Part shown: piece by piece, positions 1 through 12,500 of the stretch
How the letters are laid out: every line of letters begins with the position of its first letter
Position numbering within the stretch: position 1 is the first letter of the stretch
Source of the DNA: Siphonodentalium dalli
Taxonomy: Eukaryota > Mollusca > Scaphopoda > Gadilida > Siphonodentaliidae
DNA: 64,000 nt
Assembly (NCBI GenBank): GCA_032622095.1
Contig: CP136061.1
Span: forward strand, 123,268,754-123,332,753
Direction of reading: 5' to 3'
The notes under the pieces: generated by a model
The model's input: only the letters and a program-made list of their open reading frames with translations
What the model was told of the DNA's origin: nothing
Database searches by the model: none
Translations under genes and position numbers: made by a program

Positions 1-3000
1 AAAGATCTCAAATGTCAATTCGCGTGGCTACAGGTCGTATCTTTGGTCGGATCTTTATGAAATTTGTCATGAATGTTGACATTGACATGTAGATGGGAAC
101 GAGTCATCTTGGGGTCATTCGGCCAAAAAACATGGCCGCTGGCAGCCATCTTGGATTTTACTCTTTGCTTCAGTCAATCCTTTGACACATCCTACAGACC
201 ACATCCTTGATCCGATCATCACCAAACTTCATATGGATCATCGGGGTGACCTCTAGATGGGAACGAGTCATTTTGGGGTCATTTGGCCAAAAAACATGGC
301 CGCCGACAGCCATATTGGATTTTACTCGTCATTTTGGGGTCATTCGGCAAAAAAATATGGTCATTTTTAGCTCAACTTACTTTTGTAAGTTTGAGCTATT
401 GCCATGGTTTGGCGTCCGTCGTCTGTGTGTGCGTGTGTCCGTCAACAATTTCCTTTGACGCGGGCTACAGGTTGTACCTTTGGTCTGATCTTCATGAAAT
501 TTGTCATGAATGTTGACATTGACATGTAGATGGGAACGAGTCATTTTGGGGTCATTCGGCCAAAAAACATGGCCACTGGCAGCCATCTTGGATTTCAAGA
601 TTCAATCCATTGGCGCGGCCTACAGGTCGTACTGTTCATCTGATCATCATGAAATTTGTCATTGATGTTAATAATGACATGTAGATGGGAACTAGTGATT
701 TTGGGTCGTTCGGCCAAAAAACATGGCTGCCAGCAGCCATCTTGGATTTTACTCTTTGCATGACTAAATCCTTTGGCGCGGGCTACAGGTTGTTGTTTTG
801 GTCGGAAGTTTATGAAATTTGTCATGGATGTTAACACTGTCATGTAGATGGGAACGAGTGATTTTGGAGTTGTTCGGCCAAAAAACATGGCCGCCAGCAG
901 CCATCTTGGATTTTACTCTTTGCATGACTAAATCCTTTGGCGCGGGCTACAGGTTGTACCTTTGGTCTAATCTTTATGAAATTTGTCATGAATGTTGACA
1001 TTGACATGTAGATGGGAACGAATCATTGTGGGGTCATTCGGCCAAAAAACATGGCCGCTGGTGGCCATCTTAGATTTCAAAATTCAATCCATTGGCGCGG
1101 GCTACAGGTCGTACTGTTCGTCTGATTATCATGAAATTTGTCATGGATGTTAATATTGACATGTAGATGGGAACGAGTCATTTTGGGGTTGTTCGGCCAA
1201 TAAACATGGCCACCAGCAGCCATCTTGGATTTTACTCTTTGCATGACTAAATCCTTTGGCGCGGGCTACAGGTCGTAGCTTCGATCGGAACATCATGAAA
1301 TTTGTCATGGATGTTAACAATGGCATGTAGATGGGAACGATTGATTTTGGGGTCGTTCGGCCGAAAAACATGGCCGCCAGCAGCCATCTTGGATTTTACT
1401 CTTTGCATGACTAAATCCTTTGGCGCGGGCTACAGGTCGTAGCTTCCATCGGAACATCATGAAATTTGTCATGGATGTTAACAATGACATGTAGATGGGA
1501 ACGAGTGATTTTGGGGTCGTTCGGCCGAAAAACATGGCCGCCAGCAGCCATCTTGGATTTTACTCTTTGCATGACTAAATCCTTTGGCCCGGGCTACAGG
1601 TCGTACCTTTGGTCTGATCTTTATGAAATTTGTCATGAATGTTGACATTGACATGTAGATGGGAACGAGTCATTTTGGGGTCATTCGGCCAAAAAACATG
1701 GCCGCTGGCAGCCATCTTGGATTTCAAGATTCAATCCATTGGCGCGGGCTACAGATCGTACTGTTCGCCTGATCATCATGAAATTTGTCATTGATGTTAA
1801 TAATGACATGTAGATGGGAACGAGTGATTTTGGGGTCGTTCGGCCAAAAACATGGCCGCCAGCAGCCATCTTGGATTTTACTCTTTGCATGACTAAATCC
1901 TTTGGCCCGGGCTACAGGTTGTACCTTTGGTCTAATCTTTATGAAATTTGTCATGAAAGTTGACATTGACATGTAGATGGGAACGAATCATTGTGGGGTC
2001 ATTCGGCCAAAAAACATGGCCGCTGGCAGCCATCTTGGATTTCAAGATTCAATCCATTGGCGCAGGCTACAGGTCGTACTGTTCGTCTGATCATCATGAA
2101 ATTTGTCATTGATGTTAATAATGACATGTAGATGGGAACGAGTGATTTTGGAGTCGTTCGGCCAAAAAACATGGCCGCCAGCACTCAGCAGCCATCTTGG
2201 ATTTTACTCTTTGCATGACTAAATCCTTTGGCGCGGGCTATAGGTTGCCTTTGGTCTAATCTTTATAAAATTTGTCATGAACGTTGACATTGACATGTAG
2301 ATGGGAACGAATCATTGTGGGGTCATTCGGTCAAAAAACATGGCCGCTGGTGGCCATCTTGGATTTCAAAATTCAATCCATTGGCGCGGGCTACAGGTCG
2401 TACTGTTCGTCTGATCATCATGAAATTTGTCATGAATGATAACAATGACATGTAGATGGGATCGAGTCGTTTTGGGGTCATTCGGTCAAAAAACATGGCC
2501 GCCAGCAGCCATCTTGGATTTTACTCTTTGCATGACTAAATCCTTTGGTGCGGGCTACAGGTCGTAGCTTTGGTCAGATGGTCATGAAATTTGTCATGAA
2601 TTATAACAATGACATGTAGATGGGAACGAGTCGTTTTGGGGTCATTCGGTCAAAAAACATGGCCACCAGCATTTTACTCTTTGCATGACTAAATCCTTTG
2701 GCATGGGCTACAGGTCATAGCTTTGGTCTTATCTTTATTAAATTTGTCATGGATGTTAACACTGACATGTAGATGGGAACGAGTGATTTTGGAGTCGTTC
2801 GGCCAAAAAACATGGCCGCCAGCAGCCATCTTGGATTTTACTCTTTGCATGACTAAATCCTTTGGCACGGGCTAAAGGTTGTACCTTTGGTCTAATCTTT
2901 ATGAAATTTGTCATGAATGTTGACATGTAGATGGGAACGAATCATTGTGGGGTCATTCGGCCAAAAAACATGGCTGCCAGTGGCCATCTTGGATTTCAAA

Positions 3001-3235
3001 ATTCAATCCATTGGCGCGGTCTACAGGTCGTACTGTTCATCTGATCATCATGAAATTTGTAGGTCGTAGCTTTGGTCAGATCTTCATAAAATTTGTCATG
3101 GATGTTAACAATTATACGTAGATGGGAACGAGTCCTTTTGGGGTCAATTGGCCAAAAAAAATGGCCACCAGCAGCCATCTTGTATTTTACTCTTTGCATC
3201 ACTAAATCCTTTGGTGCAGGTTAGACATTTAAATT
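1..3235. repeat. tandem array of ~155-166 bp units with two alternating monomer types
   Basis: CATGGCC recurs near 131, 295, 566, 722, 885, 1050, 1204, 1368, 1532, 1698, 1852, 2018, 2168, 2339, 2496, 2658, 2809, 2969 and 3160. Each unit contains ATGGCCGC-CAGCCATCTTGGA, GCGGGCTACAGGT, GAAATTTGTCATG and GACATGTAGATGGGAACGA. Type A follows with TTTCAAGATTCAATCC and is 150-157 bp long; type B follows with TTTTACTCTTTGCATGAC and is mostly 162-166 bp. Open frames read through the units (for example MFFGRTTPKS on the minus strand) are by-products of the repeat, not genes. Confidence 0.92.
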
Positions 3236-3435
3236 AGCACGTTTCCTATTCCTCCATTTACTGTCAACCGTTAAATTATTCCCCTACCTAAGTTGAGCTT
3301 CAGTGTCATTGACACTTTCATTTATTTTACTTTTTGTATGACTAAATATTTCCAATTCCTCCATTTACTGTCAACCATTAAATTATTCCCCTACCTAAGT
3401 TGAGCTTCAGTGTCATTGACACTTTCATTATACAA
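363..3435. mobile_element. element with inverted-repeat head and tail enclosing most of the array
   Basis: The head at 363-460 (TTTTTAGCTCAACTTAC, then GTCCGTC and GTGT runs) interrupts the array and starts a new element. The tail at about 3285-3435 (CTAAGTTGAGCTTCAGTG) is partly complementary to the head. The tail, including CCATTTACTGTCAACC, occurs twice (about 3245-3310 and 3355-3425). A shorter relative is at 6409-7275. Confidence 0.6.
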
Positions 3436-3439
3436 AGTT

Positions 3440-4080
3440 GTGGGGGTTATACTAGAATCAACTTGTTCGTCTGTCATCCGTCCGTGGACATAAATTTGTC
3501 CGGAGTTTTTTCTCCGGAGTTTTTTAATCATTTTCCGTGAAACTTGGCACAGACATCAACCACCATGGGAACCTGTGCACCTGCGATAATGAGGTCCATT
3601 CGACTTTCTTTTTTTTTAGTTATCCCCCCTCTTTCGACTGAGAAAATTATCTCAAAATGGATAATTTTGTCCAGACGTTTTCTCAGAATGTTCTTGTTCA
3701 ATTTGAATCCAATTTGCTACAGGGGTCAATTTGTAGTTCAGTCCAAACATTTTTGTCTGAGTTATGACCATTTTTCGACTAATTTGTCCAGATTTGAGGT
3801 ATTTTTGTGCGGACGTTTTCTCAAAATGTTATTTTTCAATTTGAATCAAATTTGCTACAGGGGTCAGTCATTATGTGAACCTGTGAATCTGCTATTTGGA
3901 GTTCGATTGGACTCATATTGGTCGAGTTATTCAACTTGTTTTGACTGTGCACCTGCAATGGGAATATGTTATTTTATTATTTTAACTTAATGTTTTCTGA
4001 CTTTCTGACATGTGAAACATATTAGTGATTTAAAAACAGGGGGGGGGGGGGGGTATCCTTTATTACAATAGTCTCATTGG
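3440..4080. repeat. dispersed repeat with TATACTAGAATCA...GTCCGTGGAC head
   Basis: Shares its head, the phrase CATTTTCCGTGAAACTTGGC and the tail GGGGTATCCTT with 5815-6360. Ends with a G tract at about 4028-4042. An open frame here (MAQTSTTMGT...) is repeat-derived. Confidence 0.7.
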
Positions 4081-4089
4081 GAGTTGGGA

Positions 4090-4490
4090 CAGTCACACCT
4101 CTAGTTGTGAAAGGAGCGAGGATAAACAAGCATCACAAAAAGTTGAACATGAAAATATCCTTTATAATTGTAAAGCGCATTAAAATATGTTCTCATAATT
4201 TTTGCGCTATATAAATGAATTTTTTATTAGTATTATTATATCATGGTCTGGAATTCAAGTTGAAATAAAAATGGCAGGTTTTTTAAATATCTACATAAAA
4301 ATGAGGTATTATTTCTTATAAATGTCCACGGATAAAATAATTCCATTGTGGTGAGTGTAATCTTTTGTGGTTTTTTTGGGGGTATATTTTTCAAAATCTG
4401 CCGTTTTTATTTGAATAGCACATCTGAGCAGACATGCAGGATGTTAAATTCTTGGCTTTCTATACTAAATACTTGATGCGTAGTTCTCTT
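4090..4490 (+). repeat. possible retroposon tail, otherwise nothing
   Basis: The stretch TTGTAAAGCGC ... GCGCTATATAAATG followed by AT-rich triplets (4170-4240) looks like the 3' end found on many SINE/LINE tails in animals. The rest is AT-rich with no gene. Confidence 0.3.
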
Positions 4491-4720
4491 ACAAAATGTT
4501 CAGATAATAAGTTCAACAAACGGCCATAGGTTGTTTGTTGAACTTATTATCTGAACATTTCCCACCAATGAATATGAATCATTCTGCTCTTTTATAATTT
4601 TTTTGTGTGTCTGTCGTCTGCTTTATTAATTGATAACCCATCCAGGTGAATAATAGACCATTCCCCTCTATACGTTTATAACTGAGTGGGAGAATCCATT
4701 TAGTATAGAAAGGGTTAACT
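4490..4720. mobile_element. hairpin-bearing MITE-like repeat
   Basis: About 30 bp perfect arms (ATGTTCAGATAATAAGTTCA and complement, 4497-4561) around a short loop. CCCACCAATGAATATGAATC and ATCCATTTAGTATAGAAAGG follow. Related pieces occur at 15140-15330 (reverse), 21725-21935 and 44368-44400. Confidence 0.55.
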
Positions 4721-5815
4721 CAAGCTAGTGAAATGTCTGATTGTCTTTATACTTTTAAACCACACGCCCTCTATGTCACAATAAGCAGTAAATCTATGTT
4801 GACTATTGAAGAGAAATTTTCACGGAATCATACATGAATTTCCTCAAATTCTGTGGTAAGCTTAGCTAATAGAATATCCAAATTGGCCCCAATTGGTCTC
4901 ATACATGTATATTATCAATTCCCAATCTGGGCAATAATGAATATTTTAAACAAAAATCTTAATTTGTCCTGAATTGCTTCAAATATAAGTCATAATATAA
5001 TCTGATATATGGTTGATATTTTTAAACTTGAAATTTCAATATTTTGCTATAAGCAAATTGCAGTAAATCTGTGGCTTTTAGATTCATTGTTGGAATTTTT
5101 GTGTTTATTTTTTATATGACTTACTATGAAAATGAGTCACACTATTACTGTCACTGATGAATAGAGTATATGTGTTATTTTCTCAGGAGAGTGTCATTAG
5201 GGTGTCTATTTGTTTATTTTTCTTAATTTGACCAAATATGAAACTAAGTAAAGTCACTCCTCTTACTGTTATACCTTTACTATTACTAATGAAAAGAGCA
5301 TAGGTGACATTTTGTTTGGAGAGTGTCATTATGTTAGCTGTAATGTGATCAAAATTGACCCCCAGCTGTGCCAGGGGAGTCCAGTTAATTGGACAAATGA
5401 CATAACTGTACCTTGATAACACTGTGCACACCTGTACACAGGTAGATAGTTAGCTTCCCTGTGCACACACCTGCAGGGGATGTTCATTGATTGACATTTA
5501 GATTATCATCCTATTGTTGACACATAGTGCTCTGATTGGACAATGCATGTCTTCCTCTCTCACCTGGGGTGTATTTACTAATTAATAAACTTCCTAATTG
5601 TCAGTTACTCATTAAGAGGTCATATTTCTGTAGTGTATATTGTCATTAGTGCCCAGCAATATTGGACTAATATTTAAGGAGGAGTGGGCTTGATCTTTCC
5701 ATTATTTTATAAAAAGGCTTCTCAAGAGTAAGATGTTAGTTCCAAATCCTGTGGTTCAGCTTTAGTTCATTATCAGGTTGGTATTAGAGTATTTATGGTT
5801 ATTTATACACCCACA
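4720..5815. other. intergenic, no gene seen
   Basis: AT-rich. The only structure is a degenerate direct duplication of about 110 bp (GAGAGTGTCATTA near 5188 and 5320). No spliceable open frame with family resemblance. Confidence 0.5.
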
Positions 5816-6360
5816 ATGAAGTTGGGGGGGGGGGAGTATACTGGAATCAGCTTGTCTGTCCATCCGTCGTCTGCGGACACAAATTTGTCTGGAGTTTTTC
5901 TCAGTCATTTTTTAATCATTTTCCGTGAAACTTGGCACAGACATCAACCACTATGGGAACCTGTGTACCTGTAATTATGACATCTGTTGGACTTTTTTGG
6001 TGGAGTTATAATTTTTTCCAAGCTTTTATTCCTACATTTTTAGGTCAATTTTTTTTTTAATTGGCACTGATATTTAGTACCATGGGAATCTGTGGTCCTG
6101 CGATTATGACGTCTGTCCGAATTTTTTGTGGAGTTATTCCCCTTTTTCTAATTAGAACATTTTCGCAACATGCGTAATTTTGTCTGAGCCTTTATTCCTA
6201 CATTTTTCAGTCAATAGATTTAGGGTTAGGGTTATGCACCTGCAATGGGAATCTGTTATTTTATTATTCGATCTTAATGTTTACTGATATGTGAAACATC
6301 TTAGTGTCTTAAAAACACGGGGGTATCCTTAGTCCCACACAGGGACACACCTCTAGTTCA
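5815..6360. repeat. second copy of the TATACT...GTCCGTC repeat
   Basis: Begins with a G tract and TATACTGGAATCAGC. Contains CCGTGAAACTTGGCACAGAC twice in diverged form and ends GGGGGTATCCTTAGTC, as in 3440-4080. Includes a TTAGGGTTAGGG scrap at 6219. Confidence 0.7.
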
Positions 6361-6408
6361 GAACTATTCATTGAGGACATATTGAGTTCCAGATCTTCAG
6401 TTACAATT

Positions 6409-7275
6409 AAAAGACATTTTTAGCTAAACTTGAGAAAGTCAAGTTTGAGCTATTGTCATGGGTTGGCATCCATGTGTCCATCTACAATTTCCTTTGACAT
6501 AACCTACAGGCCATAGCCCTCATCTGATCATCACCAATCTTCATATGGATCCACAGGATGACCTCTAGATGGGAGCCATCAAATTTACCATTCTTTTTTT
6601 TCCGAATTCTGTTAAAAAACACTTGGATTTTACATTTGAATCCATCGGCACACCCTGAATCCCACAGTTATGGGCAAAATGTTTTGAAAATTTGCAGGCA
6701 TGTTTGGGATCACCTCCAGATGGGAGCTATTGAATTTGAATTTTTTTTTTATGAAAAACATGGCTTCCGGCAGCCATCTTGTGTTTCTATATATGGATAT
6801 TTGGTGTGACCTCCAGATGGGAGCGTTCCATTTATTTTCGAAATTATGTTAAAAAAACATGGCCACCAGAGGCCATCTTGGGTTTCACATTTGAATCCAT
6901 CAGCACACCCTGCCACCCTCAATTATTGGCAATATATTTACAGGCATCATATCGGATCACCTCTAAATGTCGAATATGGACAATATTCGATCAAAAACAT
7001 GGCTGTCGACTGCCATCTTGGATTTTACTCTTTACACGACTAAATACTTTGGCATGCCCTACACTGGGATCAATTAGATATAAAATGTTGGCTGTAGGGC
7101 CTACATCCAACATTTTTTATCTAATTGATCCCAAACTTCATACGTTCTCTTTGGATTGACCTCTGATATTAGTTAAACATTTAAACTTTCCGCATTCCTT
7201 ATCATTCCATTGACTGTAATGTATGACATTATTCCCTCTCCAAGTTGAGCTACAGTGTCATTGACACATTCATTT
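6409..7275. mobile_element. short relative of the first array element, about four internal units
   Basis: Head TTTTTAGCTAAACTTGAG and tail CCAAGTTGAGCTACAGTG match the ends of 363-3435. Between them only about four diverged units (AACATGGC... at about 6760, 6855, 6998) are present. A 31-34 bp perfect hairpin (GGGATCAATTAGATA, 7066-7134) lies before the tail. Confidence 0.65.
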
Positions 7276-7409
7276 ATGAAATATAATTTACAACATCACT
7301 GTTGGCTTTGTCCATCTTAAGCAGTTGTTAGGTAACACATTTGGCTATAATATCATGTGCAGTAGATTTATAAACTCATACAATATTAGTTTTGTTTGTT
7401 ATGTTTGTA

Positions 7410-8025
7410 GTTATACCCCCACTTTCGAAGAAAATGGGGGGTATACTGGATTGACTGCGTCCGTCCGTCACACTTTCTCCGTCCGTTTGTCCGTCCATCC
7501 GTCCGTCCGACCTCATAACTCGAACAACTATGAACCGATTTCAATAATTTTTTGTATTCAATCTCCTTAGGACGGTCTCTCCGCATGATGCTAATTGCAG
7601 TTCGGTCCGACTTTTTTTTTTCAAGTTACGCCTCTTTTTCGACTTATTTTGACTTAGAAAATTCTGTCCGACTTAATAACTTTAACAAATATGAACCGAT
7701 TTCAATAATTTTTGGTATACATGCTTCTCACAATACCCTCTCTACATGATGCGGCTAGGGATTGGCTCAGACTGTTTTTTCGTAATATTACACCTCATTT
7801 TCGACTTATTTTGACTTAGAAAATTCTGTCTGACTTAATAACTTTAACAAATATGAACCGATTTGAATAATTTTTTCTGTACAAGCTTCTTGTGACACCA
7901 TATCGATATTATTAGTCCAAATTTTTCTTTAAAGTTAAAAATCTTTTTGGTTGAGTTTACGGATAATGCGGGTTGAATTTGCCACGGTGGGGGTATGCTA
8001 GCACTCGAGTGCACACCTCTTGTTT
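7410..8025. repeat. TATACCCCCAC...GTCCGTCCGTCC repeat with three ~160 bp units
   Basis: Head TATACCCCCACTTTCG with a complementary AAATGGGGGGTATA just after it. ATATGAACCGATTTCAATAA recurs near 7530, 7690 and 7853. Tail is GGTGGGGGTATGCTAGCAC. This is a self-contained unit with inverted ends. Confidence 0.7.
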
Positions 8026-9415
8026 TTTTTGTTTTTTTTTGAGAAATTACTACTGCAACTATTAAAAGTAACCCTCTAAATTGGAAATGTAGCGTAAGTT
8101 TCATTGCAGAGGGAGGGTTATTGTTTTTATGCATGGCAGCAGTGAACATTAATATGCACTTGCAGTATGGCACTACTGGAATGTTTCTAAAGAAGAATTT
8201 TTTTTTTAATTAACATTATAATATTATTGAAATGTTAAAACAAAACAAATGGTTATGCAATACTGTCATTCTGTACTTTAGTGTTATATCAGTACATGGT
8301 GTTAGTTAGATTCTACAAAAATTAGTTACTTTTTGGGGGAAAAAATTAAACTTTTTTTTTATCTTTTATCTATCTCCATATCAAGACTGTTAGTCATCTA
8401 AATAAAGGATATGAGTGATAATGAGCTGACCAACAATCCCAACATGGAACAAATGGTCAAATTTACTGAACAGAAATTAACAACTGATAATAATATTTAT
8501 TAATACATCAAAAAATAATGCTTCACACCCTTTTCTATAATTGGCCTTCATCTGTTAGTGCCTCCATACGTGTTAATTGAGATTAGAGGCTGGTAACCAG
8601 ATATGGATTTGGTCACAAAGCATCAATAGACTCTGGTTTATTACTGTCTAAACACTACCTTCACATCTGTTATTTGCCTCTATAATCACTGATTGGGGAT
8701 AATCACTAAGCTGGTTCCAAGCCAGCCTCTGTTGTAACATGTACTTGCTAATGACCAGTCAATTGATGTTGGGTATATTAGATGTTTGGGCCCATGTATT
8801 CGCTACTAGTGATTTGCAGACCTCAGGTGAAGGAAGTTGCCACTATACAGGTAACTTGTTCTCTCCACACTGCTGACTCCTGTTTGATCCTTTAAGTGCA
8901 TATCAGAAATCAAACTAAGCCTTTTAGTTGGTGGATATTTGAATAGTTTCTTCTAAACAGTGGTGTTTCCATGCATAGATATGCTTTTAGGGCATAATAT
9001 TATGTACACATACTGTTAAGTTTGCTTGGAAAACTCTATATTTGAACATTAATTTTCATTTTACAGTATTGTAAACTTAGGAATTTACAGAGTTCACTAT
9101 ATTGAATTATATTGTGACCAATGGTGGTTGACCAAACCATCCAATTATATTTCACATTACATTACACATCTGTGTATATTCCATTCAAATCATGTCACTG
9201 CCAGAATCTTGTCTCATAGTTTGTGATATTTATTAAAATGATTTAGTTAGAAAACAAATGTTGTAATAATTGGCATTTCTTGAAAACTATCCTTTAAAAT
9301 CTTACATGTGATTTTCTGTTTTTGTACAAATAAAATGTTGTTTACACTAAAATCTTACATTGTCATATTTTGAGACTATCTTATTTTGACAAGATGTTTT
9401 CTTCTGACATTTTAG
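8026..9415. other. sequence upstream of the first visible REXO4 exon
   Basis: I see no convincing coding exon or dispersed repeat here. The missing 5' exons of the exonuclease should lie here or further left; a donor in the right phase with a basic open frame was not found. Confidence 0.4.
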
Positions 9416-9570
9416 ACGCTACCTAAGGTTGAGAAAGTCTCAAAGGACCGTCCAAAATTTAAAGCAAAGAAACCAAAGAAAGGCATCGTAAAGAAAATGG
9501 CTCCTGTTGTCAAAGAAGTAGCTGCAAGACTCGCTATGAAGTGTGTAGTGGATACAAAGAGTGAATCAAA
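9416..9570 (+). CDS. REXO4: REXO4-like exon A, lysine-rich N-terminal segment
   Basis: Acceptor ATTTTAG ends at 9415 and donor GTAAGA starts at 9571. The translation from ACG is rich in Lys ([14 protein letters not shown]). This resembles the basic, low-complexity N-terminal half of REXO4 proteins and could hold a nuclear localisation signal. The exon leaves two bases that complete a Lys codon with exon B. An internal ATG (at 9498) exists, but the open frame continues to the acceptor, so an upstream coding exon is more likely. Confidence 0.75.
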
Positions 9571-12500
9571 GTAAGATGATCTCATAATAGTGTTCTTTAG
9601 CATACAGTAATACCCTAAATAATCGACTCCTTAACCACAGCAGAATTATGGCTTGTTGCCATTCATCGGAAAGCTCTGTGAGAGCTTTCGATGAATGGCA
9701 ACAAGCCATATTTCCAACTAAATCCTGAAAAATTACCCATAATTCTGCTGTGGTTAAGAAGTCGATTATTTAGGGCATAACTGTAGCATAAGTCAGTAGG
9801 ACCAGCTGTTCCCACCTTCTTGGCAGTTAACCCTTTCATGATAGGAGCTGTGCTGGTGCAGCAATAAAGATCCTGTGCTAGTGCATTCTCTTATATGTGA
9901 GTTTCTCGTAGGGGGCCTCGCATATATTAGAGAATGCACTGGCTTACAAGGTCAAGGTAACTATTGTTGGGCCAATGCATTCTCTTAAATATGAGTCTCC
10001 CATAAGGTGACTCGTATATATAAGAGAATGCACTGGCTTACAAGGTAAATATTGTTAGGCCAATGCATTTTTTTATATATGAGAGGCTCCTTATGTGAGA
10101 CTCACATACATAAGAGATCGCATTTTGCATAGGTCTTTCACAAAATTTCAGCAAGCTCCAGTCATGGAAGGGTTAAAATTACTCATTTTTTATATCGCTG
10201 CCAGATCAAATTTTTTTTTACTTGTTTGTTATGTTGGACCACATGTCTCCTTAGAATTTACTATTCTGATCATTTTACATAACACTTCCATGACTAGAGC
10301 TTCCTTAAATTTTGCGAAAACACGTTGCCAGACAGTAGCCTATAGGTTTCTCTTATATATAAGAGAATATACATTGGCCTAACAATATTCTTATTTATAT
10401 GGGAGGCTCCCTATGGGAGACTCGTATATAAAAGAGAATGCACTGGCACATGATTTTGAATGCAGCACCAGCACAGCTCCCATCATGAAAGGTTAAAATG
10501 GATCATAATCTTCAACCCCCAAATTAAGCATAGCAATTTCAAACTTTTGGTCATGTTTAGTAATGAATATATATTAATATGCTTTGGAAATGATTTTCAA
10601 AGAGAGAGAAAAAAAGAGACCGTTTTTATCTCCAGTATATACATGTATGGTAATGACTGTTTTCTGACAATCTCTTTCTTCCTGATCGGGTAAGAACAGA
10701 GAGCGTTAATCTCATCTCTTCAAGAGACATATAGTATACCTTATAATATCATACATGATCGACTGACAGCAAATGTACTTACTAATCAACTGTCTGATTC
10801 CTATCAGGGAGAACAGTGTGTGGTTTGATGATGTGGATGAAATGTTGCTGGAAGGAAATAAAACGGAGCCAATCATAGTCAGTGCTAAAGACGTTAATCC
10901 TCTGATGAAAGCGGGTGCATCTAATGGGTGAGTACACTTCTGGCCTTAGATATACATGTAGTTTCATTAGTTTGATGCTGTGACCATTAATTCTGCCCAA
11001 AAGAAATAAACTTCATAGAGCAATGAACCTTTCCACACCTGTCAATCAGATAATTATTAGCAGATATTTACTACAAATCAGCGACTGAGCCGATCGCTCG
11101 CTGCTTTGAGAATTCTTTGTTCACCATATTTTTTTATATCCACGCATAGTCAGTGTTAAATTCGCTATTTTAAATAAAAAAAAATTGTTGTCAAATCGTA
11201 AGGTTCTGAAATTTAAATTTTTATAATAATGTTGGGAAATTCATCAATGTTCTAACACTGTTTTTCTTTTTGCGTTACACGTCATATTTTTTCGCAAATT
11301 AGGAAGAAAAGAAACTGTTATTTTAATGTTTTGGTATTTTTTTTTGGGCATTAAAAATTCCTCAGACAGTGCCCGTCTCATTTTTAACCAGCTGTATAAC
11401 ATAATTTATTTTGAAAATATTTATGTCCTGATTGTGGTTTTTTTTCTTGTTATTTTGAATTCCAACTAAAGATTCTTTGCAATGAAAAATCAATAGATAT
11501 GGACTTCCTTTTTCTCAACTTATCTTTATTGAATGATTTGTTTTAACCATATTTTGTATTAATGTGACTGATTTGTATCTGTTTTAGGTTTACAAAGACA
11601 GTGGCCATGGATTGTGAGATGGTTGGCGTCGGTTTTAATGGCCACGAAAGCATCCTAGCCAGGGTTTCTATTGTCAATTTCTATGGCCACGTTCTATACG
11701 ACAAATTTGTGAAGCCGACTGAGGAAGTGATAGATTATCGGACACCGGTCAGCGGAATTCGGCCAGAGGATATTGCAAATGGTGAGTATAAAAAATACTC
11801 ACTAAACTAATCCAGGGATTTTTGACTGGATATGTCCTAAAATAGGCTTATTTGAACGTCCAAATTATGTGAGTAATTTGCCAGAAGGGATCAGTTAGGT
11901 CGATAAATATACAAAATATTGATCTACAGACTTTATGTGCTCTGAAAAAACTTGCCAAAGTTATATCAATTATCCAACTGCTTTTTGCACAGTAGTGACA
12001 CAAATGCTCTTTATTGTTCAGGAATAAATTTTCCTAAATTATAGGACTTGAATTATTTTTTATTGTGGCATGTAAGTTTGTATGAGAGCATTTAACATAT
12101 TTATTACATGATCTGACCCTTATTCCATTCATTAAACATAATTTATAATAATGATATACAACGGTCATTGTATAACATGAAATAGTGCCAGGTGTACTCA
12201 AATGTTTTATTGTTGCTCAAACGTGACCTTTCACTTCCGGCTTGTCATCTATTTACATTCCTTACGCTACATACGCTGATTGATGTTTGTGGCTATTGTT
12301 GATTTAGTTTGAACAAATATTTAATTAAATTTCTGCCATTAAATACATCAAAGAGTCTAATTTATCTGGGACTATTTCTTTTCATGGGCAAACAAAGCAC
12401 AGTTATGTAAAACGTCATCACAGGCCTTATAGAAGCCAATGTTAGTTTCATGTCGCATTTATTGATTTAAGTAGGTTTTGGATCAAGTAATAAATAGCAT

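Noticed and set aside
595-2184. Conserved minus-strand peptide MFFGRTTPKSLVPIYM repeated many times
   Set aside because: It follows the tandem DNA unit exactly, each instance ends within a unit or two, and both strands are open. It is a by-product of the array.
3544-3990. 148-residue open frame
   Set aside because: Lies wholly inside a dispersed GTCC-type repeat; its relative at 5815-6360 does not keep the frame.
8411-8505. Short ATG frame (MSDNELTNNPNMEQ) as the first REXO4 exon
   Set aside because: It runs into a stop without a GT donor and lacks the basic composition expected for the N-terminus.
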